From contig OZ025206.1 of the NCBI GenBank assembly GCA_964019055.1, positions 10,337,486-10,401,485 on the forward strand: a DNA stretch of 64,000 nt, given 5' to 3'. The notes under the pieces were generated by a model that saw only the letters and a list, made by a program, of their open reading frames with translations, was not told the origin of the DNA and did no database searches. The translations under genes were made by a program, and so were the position numbers. Shown here piece after piece: positions 51,501 to 61,369 of this stretch. The DNA comes from Anthopleura xanthogrammica (Eukaryota > Cnidaria > Anthozoa > Actiniaria > Actiniidae). How positions within the stretch are numbered: the first letter of the stretch is position 1; each line of letters opens with the position of its first letter.

Positions 51501-54500
51501 AGCTTATTTCGTCATTGTTGGTAGAAAATAAGCTTATTTCGTTTTGACAAGAGATAATAGAAAATACTTGGAAATTTTGGCTATGACAAACAATGCATTG
51601 TGTGCCTAGATGTTGCATATATCATATATCATATATCATGTGTCTGCACCTTTCCTGCTTTTCTCCTGTACGTCATACGTTATTATTTCTATCCTATCTT
51701 TCAAAGAAAATCAGTGCTTCCAAATGTCAGTTCAGACATGAGGGCTAGTTACACACATGTTAGTTAACTGTATACATACCTGTTTTCAGATTCCTGATCC
51801 TAAAAGAGTGAATACTGGTCGTAGCTGGAGTTGCTTCAAAGAACTACAAACCAATGAAAGTAACATCTTCATGGATACTTCTCAAATAATCCTCAAGTTT
51901 GCAAATAACATAATAAGCCACCCAGAAAACGAGAAATACAGGTCGATCCGGATTGGCAACAAGATATTCCAGTCAAAACTACTGCCTGTCACAGGAGGGG
52001 TGGAGTGCTTATTTGCCATGGGCTTTGAAGAGGTAAGTAAATACCAGATGAATGGAATGACCACAGGTATATATACTTTATGACAGTACATCCAACCCTC
52101 TTCAAGGTTTACGTTGGTGGATCTAGAAAAATTGAAAGGGGTGGCATGGACCCCTACACCCCTCCCCCTAGATCTGACACTGCTTTAGATGGAAGTCAAA
52201 GCCCCCAGAGTACATGCATCAAGATTTCCACACTACTGCTCTAAGTGTATGCTCAAGGGGTGAAAAAGTGGGATGGTATTTTGTAAAATATGCTATATTT
52301 TAATTTGGTATATTTGATTTGGAATTAACTTAACATTACATGATCTTGGACATTTAATGAAAATTGGGCTTGACAAGAAAAATACAATTAAAATAATTTC
52401 TATTTTACGAAATACCATCACGTGAACATGCATAGTGTTGAACTCGTGCTGCATGTAATATAGTTTCAGTTAGAGTTTTCAAAAATGGATCTGATATATA
52501 TATCTTTCTGTTCTTTGCCACTGTGCATATAGCAAGATGATCATTTGGTTTTTCCCAATACAATTTCCCTGGATGCTCTCATAACACTAAGGGATGCTAT
52601 CCAGGATGAAAGGATAAGAAAAACATCCCAGAATTTCCAAGTCTCAGCTTGCAGTGGACTTCCACTTTCTTCAACATCACAACAGACAGCACAAAATGGC
52701 CAGAATAATACAGGAGAGATCCCACTTTCTCCCACTTCAAATGGAATGGTATGTTTAAGTAATTATATTGAAGAAATAAAAAATGCGCGTGCATGTGCTG
52801 TCTGCAGTTACAAGGCATGTGTGGATTGGCAGAACACAAGAAAAGTGTTTAGAGAATAGCAGCATGTGCGTGCATTTTTTATTTCTTCATTGAAGGAATT
52901 AAGACTAAAATTATTAAATGTAAAGACATGGTGGAGTGATGGTTAGTTCATCTGATTTGAGGCCTAAAAATCAAACATTGAATTGACTCCTTTGAACGAG
53001 GTATTACAATTGATAAATGGATACCAGCTTTTTCTTGGGGGAAAAACTAAATAAAATGCTTGAGGTGACCTGACTAGCATCCTTATGCCATGGAATTCTG
53101 TTATAAGCAGCATTTCTGATCTGATGCCTCTGACTTCTCACCTTAATGCAGTTGATACATAATTTACTTCTAAATTTCTAGACGGTGTCTCAGATGCAGT
53201 TCTATGCCAAGCTGAAAAGTTCATTGGACCATGTGATGATCTATGAAGACCTGGACCTGCAGCGGCATGCTCGTTCTCTGATACCAGTTGAAGACCTTGA
53301 ACGCAAGGCACATACAATGAGCCAAAAATCAAAAGATGGAGAGAATAAAGGAATTGATGCAAGGGATTGTTTAATACTTGCTTTACTCCACTGGTTTAAA
53401 AATGGTGAGTTGGGTTGAATTGTACCCCAGCTGAAATCCTATTTCTGGAAAAATGCGCATATTCTTTTCCACTTTGAACGATGATCTTTCTCTCTCCAGG
53501 GAAGGAAGATGGAGTCGAACTACCGAATTCCCTTTCTTATCAGAGCTGGTTTTTCCCCATCTTTTTTTAGCGTAGCGCATTCATTCTAATCCAATAAACT
53601 TGACAGCCCATAACGTCATAACCTTAACGTGTACAACCTCTTTTAAGCCGCGGAAATAATCGTGCATTTGGTCGCGCAAACATTGTTGCATTTCAAGTTG
53701 CAGAGAGAATGTTGATGTTACCACCCCGCGCGCAACACATTTTCTTTGTTGCAGAGAGTAGAAAGAGCTTCTACTTCGTGCGACAAAGCTGCGCAACAAA
53801 ATTTTGTTAATACGAGCAACATTCGCTGTGCAACTTGCAACACAACAATGTTGCGCGACAAGTTGCACGATTTTGTTGTTCGTATTACCGTGCCATTAGA
53901 GATTTCGTATGACTGGCAAAAGGCATGTCATGAACCAATCAGCGTGCGAGATAAGTACTCGTTCCTTGCGCATGCTGAAACAAGGCACCGTTACGGTCAC
54001 GGCACGTTCAAGCTTTAAGTTTTACAGTCATACGAAACTGATTTGCCCTATGTGATGCACTGTGAATACAATGATTTCAAACTAAGCCAAACAGGATCTG
54101 AGTAATCAAGTCTTACTTACCTTCTTCTATTCTCAGAATTTTTCCAGTGGGTCGACAAGCCTTACTGTGACAGCTGTAAAGTCGTCGGCCAGTTTCAAGG
54201 CAACGTCGCGCCAACATCAGATGAGGAGTACTGGGGAACAGGGACTGTTGAAAACTACCGCTGTCCAAATTGTCAGCAGTACATCCGCTTTCCAAGATAC
54301 AACCATCCGACCAAACTACTTGGTAAATACGTATACGACTACGTATACACTTATCCTATTTATTAAGCTAAGTATTTGCTAACTGATGATCTTTGCGCAT
54401 AGCTCTAAACTACAAAATATTTTGGCGAGAAAGTGTGAAAAGTAGAATTCTTATTGTGCAAATGCAACTTGTGTCGCGAGTTAGATTTTACGAAGGTAAC

Positions 54501-56895
54501 ATGCGCAGTATGTCCTACTTGAACAACTAAAACCTGTGACAAGAAAATAGTTTTAAGAAGGAGTGCGCAATGTAGTGAAACTTAGTGCCTCACAACTCAA
54601 GTTGTAGGGAAAGTTTCACTTGTCTACATGTAGTTGTGGGATTGAAATCAGAAATGCAAGAAACATATGTGCATTTTAAGCTACACACACACCTGTGCGG
54701 GATTATAACACTTTTCCATTTTCTTTGGCCTGGCATTCTCATTGATTGTTAACGATTATAGACAAATTTGTTAACCGAACACCTTTTCAGAAGGCGAGTT
54801 TAAATATCTCTCTCAGCTAAGCAGTCCTTATTTAAAAAATAATAATTCGCGAGCATTGCTTGTCTTCATATCCGCCATGTTGTTATATCAACTAACATGG
54901 CTACCACGTCTATCGTAGTCTAAACAGTTGTGCGCACTTTATTTTAATAACCTTTGCTACTGTTTTGTCATCCTTTTTCAGAGACTCGCCGCGGCCGTTG
55001 TGGAGAATGGGCCAACTGCTTCACCTTATTATGCCGTACCTTAGGATACGAGTCGCGTCACGTGGTAGACTGGACAGATCACGTGTGGACTGAAGTTTTC
55101 TCTGAGTCTCAGCAAAGATGGTTACACTGCGATGCATGTGAGGGGATATGTGATAAACCATTGCTCTATGAGGCAGGCTGGGGGAAGAAACTGTCTTATA
55201 TTATAGCATTCTCACGTGACCAGGTTAGTCTTACCTCTTGCTCAATTCTCTTTTCTTCGTTCTACTATCTTCTTTTTCCTCTCCCTTCTCATTTTTAACT
55301 TCTCTTTTATTTTCCATCGTATTTTTTTCTTTTCCTTCCCTTCTTTTCCAGTTCCGTCCTTTTCTCTTCTCTTCTTTCCTCTCCTCTCTTTTCTTCCCTT
55401 CTCATGTTTCGCCGTCTTGTCTTCTTTCCTCTTCTTTTCTTTTCTTTTGTCTGTCACACATTTCTCTACAACACTATATGTATTCCTATAGACCCCTTGT
55501 TACACGTGACGTCAAAGCAGCTCAATTTGGATGACAAAACAAAAGAATTTCAATTTCCTGAGAACTGGAACCTATTGTTTTGTCCTCCAAATTGAGCTGC
55601 ATTCCGAAGTGCAACAAGGGATCTATCTTTAACATTGTATCAATACTTAAAAAATTCTCTCAGGTGTTTGATGTAACGTGGAGGTACTCTGCCAATCACG
55701 AACTCGTACGTCATCGACGTAAAGAAGTACCCGAGGAATGGCTTCTGACTACGACTATGAAAATGACAGACCAGGTGAGGATATTCTAGAACATAATGAG
55801 TGCATTTTCTATATTCCTTGTGCAAAAGAAAACAAACTGTGTAACTGTTGGTGATCAAGCTCTTTGCACGAAGTAAGAGAGTAAGAAGGGCAAAAATAGT
55901 TACTTCTATTCTACCTTTCCCATTCCGTTTCCACTCCCCATAAAAGCTTTTAAAGATTTAGGCCACAGGAAGTGACTGAGGTCAGTCGCGAGTCAAACTA
56001 AATCGCAAACCGTGTGATTAATAACTGATCCGTGTCCTGCAGATTCAAAAGGATTACCCTCAGGGACGACGTCAGATGCTCCAAGCACGTACCATGACAG
56101 AATTATTCGAGGTTATGACGTCAAAGAAGGCGACTGAAGAAGAACTACAAGGTCGAACTTCAGGTAGCGTGGCCTGGAGGAGGATTAGAGGAGAATTGGG
56201 CGTAGACTCTGATAACAAGGTGAATTCACTTACAAGAACCAATCAACATACTGATTCCACACTGACATAGTTGTAAGGGGATTGATCGCTGGGCTCAGAT
56301 TTTCGCGCCCGAGATACTCTCCGGCCCCCGTCAGGGGAAGTGAATATTTATCGAGACGTAGTCGATCGCCTGCTGATCGCTCCGTATTTCTCCTCCTTCC
56401 CTTAGAGCCGGCAACGAAGGCTAAACTCGTTCATACAGAGGAATTTAGAATTTGAATGATTAAAATTCTGACCACAAGGAACAGGGAAACCATCCCTAGA
56501 ATCCTGAGTCCAAAAGAAGCTTGTGTCGATTCTTATTAATTCTTGACTTGTTTCTAGTTTTCGCCGTACGTTTTCAAACCTACACCAAAGGAGATCGCAG
56601 ATAAAAGGTAAGAATGTGAAGTGGTACCAGTTAGTGTGCGCGCAATTTAAGGTATCAGACCCCTATACGCGCTACCTCGAATTTTGCACGAGCTTTACAA
56701 TATTTTGCCATAAAAGTATACATTTTCTAAAAGCTAAATGAATGTAGTTTTCGAATGTCTATTTAAAATTGTCTGCTTTGGAACACACACAAAAGTTATT
56801 GGGTTCAAAATGACATCCCGCCACCCGATTGGCTCAGTCGGTTGAGCATCAGACTATCGTGCGGGAGGTCGTGGGTTCAAGCCTCAGCGGCTGGT

Positions 56896-56929
<34 letters not shown>

Positions 56930-59421
56930 GGTGCTGCCTTTGTAATCTGCAAATGGTTAGACCTTCACGTGGCTCGGATGACCACTGTAAAAATTGCGGT
57001 CACGTCTCCGACAACCACTGAGGACAACGAACTCTGGCAGTGACCACCCTCAGTGCCAACAATGAGGCCGGCTTGCAGTTTTAGTTCCGAAGCTACTGGT
57101 GAATCAGGCCTCTACAATGTCTTACAACCAGTAGTCCAATGGGACTAGAATATGCGAGCGTTGGACCAGATCTAAGATCTAAGATTCTAAGATTCTAAGA
57201 TCTACCGCACTTCATTTGACAACTTCCCGCAGGATTAGAATTTCCGCTGTGTCGATAAAAAGTGCATTAGCAAACTCTGTGGATAATGAGCTTCAAAACG
57301 ATGTCTCAGATTTTTTAGATCTTTTTTAGATCGCGCGAAATGACGCGTTAAATCCGGAAGTTTGAATTTTCGGAGGTCATAATTGCAAAATAGACAATAT
57401 CTTTTGAATGAAAAAACATTTCAAAAATCTGAGACACCGTTTTTTTTTAGATCGCGTGGTGATTCATCATAATCCAAAGTTTCAGATCGATCCGATGTAA
57501 TCCGAGCGAGCTAGAACGTTTTAAAGAAGCTATTTTGGTAACTCAAAAAATTCGGAGAAACCCAATAACTTTTTTGGTGTCGCAAAACACAAAATTCTAA
57601 ATTTTCGAAAACTACGGTTATTTAACTTCCAGAAAATGTATACTTTTATATAATAATATTGAAAAAGCAGCGCGAAATTTGTTTCGCGAGTAAAGTGATC
57701 TCGAAAGTCTCGAACGTATCCTGAAATACCTTAAGACAGAGAAGAGTAAGCTAAAGTTTTAGTAAAAGATTTATGAAAATTAACGGTTATATTGATCATC
57801 GACAGAATACGGATTCGCTACTGCCCAGCCTTAGATGGCTATTACCGCTGTCCAGACAATAAGATTCCCGAGGACGCCGGTTCTGACATAGCTGGATGGA
57901 AGAATGGTGTGAGTGCTGTCGAGGCGGTGTTTCGTAAAGTGGAAAACGACTGGAAAATGGTAGGTTGGGTTGACCACAGGGAACCCAATTTAGATAAAGT
58001 CAATACTTCTTATTTATATTCTTTCTGTTATCTTTTTGGTTGCTTACTAAGGTTTTCTACATTTTATCTTGTTCTTTGTTTTGGTATTCTAGGTGTACCT
58101 TGCAAGAAATGAAGGCAGCAAATCGGGTTCAATATCTTGGAAAGTTGACTTATCAAGTTCGCAGCATATCATTGAAAGCGTCACTCTTGTTGCTAGAAGC
58201 AATAAATTTGAAAACGGTCAAGTGGAATGGATGGTCTACGGAGACGATAGAGAGCGCCAGTGTTCCATGTTAAATGGAGGTAAATGTCAGGACACTGAAC
58301 TAAGTCAGAATACCACACCTACATCTTTTAGACCTTCATCAGTCATCTCATTCCTCTTGGGGTAAAGTTTACCTATTTCAGACCTTGAGAATAAGAGGAA
58401 TAAGATTCTTTGTTGTTGAGTTGTATCCATACTCATGTGTTTTATCATGTGCAACCGTTAAACAAAGAAATGAAACTCAAGGGAATGACACGTGGTCTGA
58501 AATGTGAAAACATTACGCCCAAGCTAAAGGTTTATTTTCATGTTAGATGCAACATTTTCCAGCAGCCATGTTTGTTATTTTAAACAATACTCCCGTTTCG
58601 AGATCTCTTTTACGCTGTGTTAGCCTCAAAACCGTGTAATGTATTCTTTTATTCAGTAACAGCCCGTGGAAATTCAAGAGATCTGTGTGTAAAGAAGACA
58701 ATAAAAATACTTTGAAATTTCACGAGTTTTATCTAAATTTCTGCATAATTTACGCACAATTGAGGCTAACACAGCGTAAAAGAGAACTCGAAACTGGAGT
58801 ATTTGATGCATACGAATATATGTTCAGTCCAGTCTGCAACAGGGTCCGTCAGTACAGGATCCCCTGTAACAATTTTCAAAACTTTTCCATAACTATCCAA
58901 AGCCCTTTGACTCAAATTTCCAAAACCACACAAAGCGCAAAATTAAAGCCAAATTCATGGATCTGAAACATTCAACACACATTTACAACGAAAAAATTCT
59001 TTGCAAGGTATAATAAGCCAGACAAGCTACAAAAAAATCCATAACTTTTCCATAGCCTAGTGGACCATATTTCAATTTTCCAAAACTTTCCAGGTCCTGG
59101 AAAAACCATTATCAATTTCCAAATTTTTCCAAGACTTTCCAAAACCCGTACGAACCCTGCTGCAAAATGTATAACTTGATTATTATATCATGAATGAGAA
59201 CTTAGATATCGCGCATAACTTTATATTTGTTATTTCCTGTAGGTTCGGAGCCACAAACATTTCACAGCCTTCGTGGATCCAAAACACTCACGTTAACAGC
59301 AAGGCTGAGTGGCGGGGTAGGGGACGTTGCCTGGCAACACTCTCAACTGTTTCGTCAGTCAGTGCTCATCCATGATGAATATCCGCTACAAATCGATATC
59401 AAGTTAAAACCTATCCAATGA
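48537..59421 (+). CDS. NGLY1: Peptide:N-glycanase with thioredoxin and PUB domains
   Basis: Removes N-glycans from misfolded glycoproteins sent to the cytosol for degradation. Exons: 48537-48652, 49660-49756, 50224-50376, 51790-52032, 52533-52748, 53182-53404, 54137-54322, 54982-55223, 55664-55774, 56043-56219, 56558-56607, 57806-57959, 58093-58279, 59243-59421; 2,334 nt, 777 aa, all phases consistent. Domains: thioredoxin 1-122 ([13 protein letters not shown], active site 39-43; later cis-Pro in RAMPTFHFY); PUB about 150-225 ([23 protein letters not shown]); linker; transglutaminase-like core about 280-530 with zinc cysteines 360/363 (CDSC) and 392/395 (CPNC) and triad Cys418 ([10 protein letters not shown]), His445 (TDHVW), Asp462 (HCDAC); PAW 585-777 ([12 protein letters not shown] before it, [12 protein letters not shown] near the end). 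Human NGLY1 has PUB but no thioredoxin. No signal peptide, as expected for a cytosolic enzyme. The start is the first ATG in frame with WCGPC; a nearby upstream ATG at 48,489 hits a stop after three codons. Confidence 0.96.
50817..50978. mobile_element. Foldback element (NGLY1 intron 3)
   Basis: The left arm gaaatcgcatggtttcgagt, then gcactttgga and cgggttttcaaa, is inverted on the right (tttgaaaacccgcgagtgca ... aaccatgcgatttc). The hairpin covers the whole 162 bp. Confidence 0.85.
50983..51435. mobile_element. Element with perfect 24-bp terminal inverted repeats (NGLY1 intron 3)
   Basis: The first 24 bases (taataatatagatgcaaaaa followed by tttc) are exactly the inverse complement of bases 51,412-51,435. 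Inside, three near-copies of ttgcactggtgtttcag lie at about 51,319-51,378 with a 20-22 bp spacing. It directly abuts the foldback at 50,817-50,978, so the two may be one composite. The 67-codon open frame within is not considered a gene. Confidence 0.8.
51490..51545. repeat. Short tandem duplication
   Basis: The 20-mer agaaaataagcttatttcgt occurs twice, separated by a short spacer. Its core aaataagcttattt is palindromic. Confidence 0.85.
52272..52419. mobile_element. Foldback MITE (NGLY1 intron 4)
   Basis: Arms gatggtattttgtaaaata and tattttacgaaataccatc are inverse complements with one mismatch, and pairing continues through ttttaatt / aattaaaa. 148 bp, AT-rich, non-coding. Confidence 0.85.
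53560..54045. repeat. TTGC-rich repeat with short inverted arms (NGLY1 intron 6)
   Basis: Many irregular copies of 'gttgcgcaac' and 'acaaagttgc'-type words occur between 53,690 and 53,880. A 14-15 bp inverted pair (tttcgtatgac / gtcatacgaaa) lies at about 53,905 and 54,030. The open frames of 65, 90 and 95 codons here are repeat artefacts; class unknown. Confidence 0.5.
55230..55450. repeat. Polypyrimidine tract (NGLY1 intron 8)
   Basis: About 220 bp almost purely C/T on the plus strand (ttttcttttcc, cttctcttct). It gives Phe/Ser/Leu-rich frames on one strand and Lys/Glu/Arg-rich frames on the other; these are not genes. It lies just after the exon carrying the catalytic triad. Confidence 0.9.
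55488..55626. mobile_element. Foldback MITE (NGLY1 intron 8)
   Basis: Left atagaccccttgttacac and agctcaatttggatgacaaa are inverted on the right as ttttgtcctccaaattgagc and gtgcaacaagggatctat. Hairpin of about 139 bp, ending 37 bp before the exon at 55,664. Confidence 0.85.
56651..57730. mobile_element. TTAA-flanked element with long inverted arms (NGLY1 intron 11)
   Basis: Left TTAA|GGTATCAG (56,647 on) and right ctgaaATACC|TTAA (to 57,734). Arms of about 165-180 bp are inverted, best seen in agtatacattttct ... gtagttttcgaa and acaaaagttattgggtt against aacccaataactttttt. TTAA duplications are typical of piggyBac-type elements, but the terminal bases are not the usual CCC, so the superfamily is open. 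No transposase. A tRNA-derived SINE sits inside beside the left arm. Confidence 0.8.
56818..57205 (+). mobile_element. tRNA-derived SINE nested in the TTAA element
   Basis: The head has a box A (tggctcagtcgg) and box B (gggttcaagcct) with tRNA-like spacing. A roughly 280-bp unrelated body follows, ending in a tail of aagatct/aagattct repeats at about 57,165-57,203. The pol III promoter looks intact. Its body differs from the other SINE family in this window. Confidence 0.8.
58384..58525. repeat. Dispersed repeat, copy 2 (NGLY1 intron 13)
   Basis: Same family as 33,268-33,410: cttgagaataagag, aagattctttgttg, gttaaacaaagaaat, aaactcaaggg and aaaacattacgcccaagct occur in the same order. Confidence 0.65.
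58589..58800. mobile_element. Foldback MITE with 41-bp arms (NGLY1 intron 13)
   Basis: Left actcccgtttcgagatctct and tttacgctgtgttagcctca are inverted at the right (ttgaggctaacacagcgtaa ... gaaactggagt) with about two mismatches in 41 bases. A 93-codon frame across it is not a gene. Confidence 0.88.
58840..59159. mobile_element. Non-autonomous transposon with CAGGGT ends (NGLY1 intron 13)
   Basis: It begins CAGGGTCCGTCAGTAC and ends with the near-inverse GTACGAACCCTG. The 6-mer ctgcaa lies directly outside each end. The body is built from repeated 'ttttccaaaactttcc' words. CAGGG ends suggest a hAT-like or related DNA transposon; unproved. Confidence 0.7.
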
Positions 59422-59920
59422 TATTCCAAATCCAGTTATTTTAATTGAAATTTTTTTTTGTAACAACTCACTGTTGTACGCTCTCGTCCCCAGAGCCCTG
59501 TCATTCTTGTGCATGCTCGACGAAATGTCAGAGACTCTGGGAAACCCTAGCGTGCGGTAGCCAGAAATATGGATACCTGGTGTGTAATGCGCTTGTATGA
59601 ATAGAAAACCACAGGCAGCCCACTTTTGTTATTCGAAATCGAATAAATCTGTTACACATTTCACATTTCATCAAATAGTCAGTGAATAGTTCTTGAGTCA
59701 AATAGTTTCATGCATATTAGCCGCTCTGAGGTCGAGGGGGAAAACTGGCTCAAGTTCGCATTACAGTGCATTGTGGAACTTTTAGAGAACATATTTTCAA
59801 AATGGCGAGTTGTAATTCCAACTCGACCCAGTTTTTTCCTCGAAGCTCTTAGTTGCGAAGTAGTCTCTATTGGTCCTCGAGTAAAGTAGAATCTTAAGTA
59901 GAATACTTGGTGTGATGTGA
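59422..59920. other. NGLY1 3' flank
   Basis: No further gene. It contains the candidate polyadenylation hexamer and otherwise unremarkable sequence before the GT-rich region. Confidence 0.5.
59642..59647 (+). terminator. Candidate NGLY1 polyadenylation signal
   Basis: The first AATAAA after the NGLY1 stop, 221 bp downstream. Canonical hexamer only; a cleavage site cannot be seen. Confidence 0.4.
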
Positions 59921-60250
59921 TGTTGTGCTTTGGTTTATTGTGTTGTGATGTGGTGTGGTATGGTATGGTATGGTTCCGTGGTGTGCTGTAGTATTACGCA
60001 TGCCGGTTGCAGCTGCAGTGTCACGGTGTGCTATGGTGTGGTGCAGAATGATATAATATAGCACGGTTTGGTGTGTAGCGGTAGTGGTCACGTGGTGGTA
60101 CTGTTTTCTTATGGTTTGATGTGAGCGTGGTGTGTTATAGTGTGGTGCAGCATGATATAATATAGCACGGTGTGGTGTGTTTAGTGTGTGGTGTGTAGCG
60201 GTAGTGGTCACGTGGTGGTACTGTTTTCTTATGGTTTGATATGAGTGCGT
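59920..60250. repeat. GT-rich repeats with a duplicated block of about 100 bp
   Basis: Runs of gtgtggtatgg words are followed by a block (gcacggt..ggtgtgtagcgg, tagtggtcacgtggtggtac, tgttttcttatggtttgat) present twice, at about 60,060-60,125 and 60,166-60,242. A 105-codon minus-strand His/Thr-rich frame is an artefact of it. Confidence 0.8.
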
Positions 60251-60872
60251 AATGGTGGATGTAGTGTTGTAGCCTTGTGGTATTATGATATGGTATTGTA
60301 GAATAGGGATTCGGCGTGTATTCTGTTATGATGGGTTTTGGTGTAGTGTGGTATGGTGGATGTAGTGTTGTAGCCTTGTGGTATTATGATATGGTATTGT
60401 AGAATAGGGATTCAGCGTGTATTCTGTTATGATGGGTTTTGGTGTAGTGTGGTATGGTGGATGTAGTGTTGTAGCCTTGTGGTATTATGATATGGTATTG
60501 TAGAATAGGGATTCAGCGTGTATTCTGTTATGATGGGTTTTGGTGTAGTGTGGTATGGTGGATGTAGTGTTGTAGCCTTGTGGTATTATGATATGGTATT
60601 GTAGAATAGGGATTCAGCGTGTATTCCCTTATGATGGGTTTTGGTGTAGTGTGGTATGGTGGATGTAGTGTTGTAGCCTTGTGGTATTATGATATGGTAT
60701 TGTAGAATAGGGATTCAGCGTGTATTCTGTTATGATGGGTTTTGGTGTAGTGTGTAATGGTGGATGTAGTGTTGTAGCCTTGTGGTATTATGATATGGTA
60801 TTGTAGAATAGGGATTCAGCGTGTATTCTGTTATGATAGGTTTTGGTGTAGTGTGGTATGGTGTTAGCCAGG
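60251..60872. repeat. 101-bp minisatellite, about six copies
   Basis: The unit starts ggtggatgtagtgttgtagc and ends gggttttggtgtagtgtg. The anchor gtagtgttgt falls at 60,261, 60,362, 60,463, 60,564, 60,665 and 60,766, exactly 101 bp apart. Copies differ by only a few bases, so the array is recent or well homogenised. Confidence 0.96.
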
Positions 60873-61181
60873 ATATTTTGTGGTATGAATCACAGCTGTT
60901 ACGTGTGTAATGCCCCGTGAAGAAGTGTCATATCTTCCTGTCTTGTTTGTGTGATGGCATACAAAATATAAAACAACGTCAATGGAAATTAACAATGGTA
61001 GTTTCTGTAACATTGTATCCTGTAAAGGTATAGACTTGCGTATTATACAAGGGTATAATACCCAATCCGTTCTGTCGCAAATTACTACAGCATTAAATCC
61101 AACCCGTCCTTGTTTTACGAGGGTAGCACTTAACAGCCAGTGGCTAACAAACCTGTGGCCCTCGTTCAATGATCGAATTGG

Positions 61182-61364
61182 AATTTAGAAGTTGATTTTT
61201 GTGGAGGGAGGAAAACCAGATAACCCAGAGAAAAACATTTGAAGCACAGGTCTGGAGAGAACCAACTAGAAACTCTACTCACATACAACACTGAGCCCGG
61301 CGGGAATTGAACCTGGGTCGCCTTGCGAGAGGCGAGCGCTTTCACCGCTACGCCACCCGTGCTT
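61182..61364 (-). mobile_element. tRNA-derived SINE, best-preserved copy
   Basis: On the minus strand the head reads gcacgggtggcgtagcggtg (box A) and ggttcaattcc (box B), followed by the 'gtgagtagagtttctagttg' body, 'gtttttctctgggttatctgg', and the tail 'cctccctccacaaaaatcaac'. It serves as the reference for the degraded copies in HAT1. A 68-codon minus-strand frame covering it is not a gene. Confidence 0.85.
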
Positions 61365-61369
61365 CCACT

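Noticed and set aside
53581..54018. 90-95 codon frames in NGLY1 intron 6
   Set aside because: Built from TTGC-type repeats on both strands; no family motif.
55216..55595. Several 60-98 codon Phe/Ser-rich and Lys/Glu-rich frames
   Set aside because: Polypyrimidine tract and a foldback element within an NGLY1 intron.
56818..56895. A functional tRNA gene
   Set aside because: Boxes A and B are present, but the sequence continues into a SINE body with a repeated tail and does not close a convincing acceptor stem.
59894..60211. 105-codon His/Thr-rich minus-strand frame
   Set aside because: Translation of GT-rich tandem repeats; no start context or homology.
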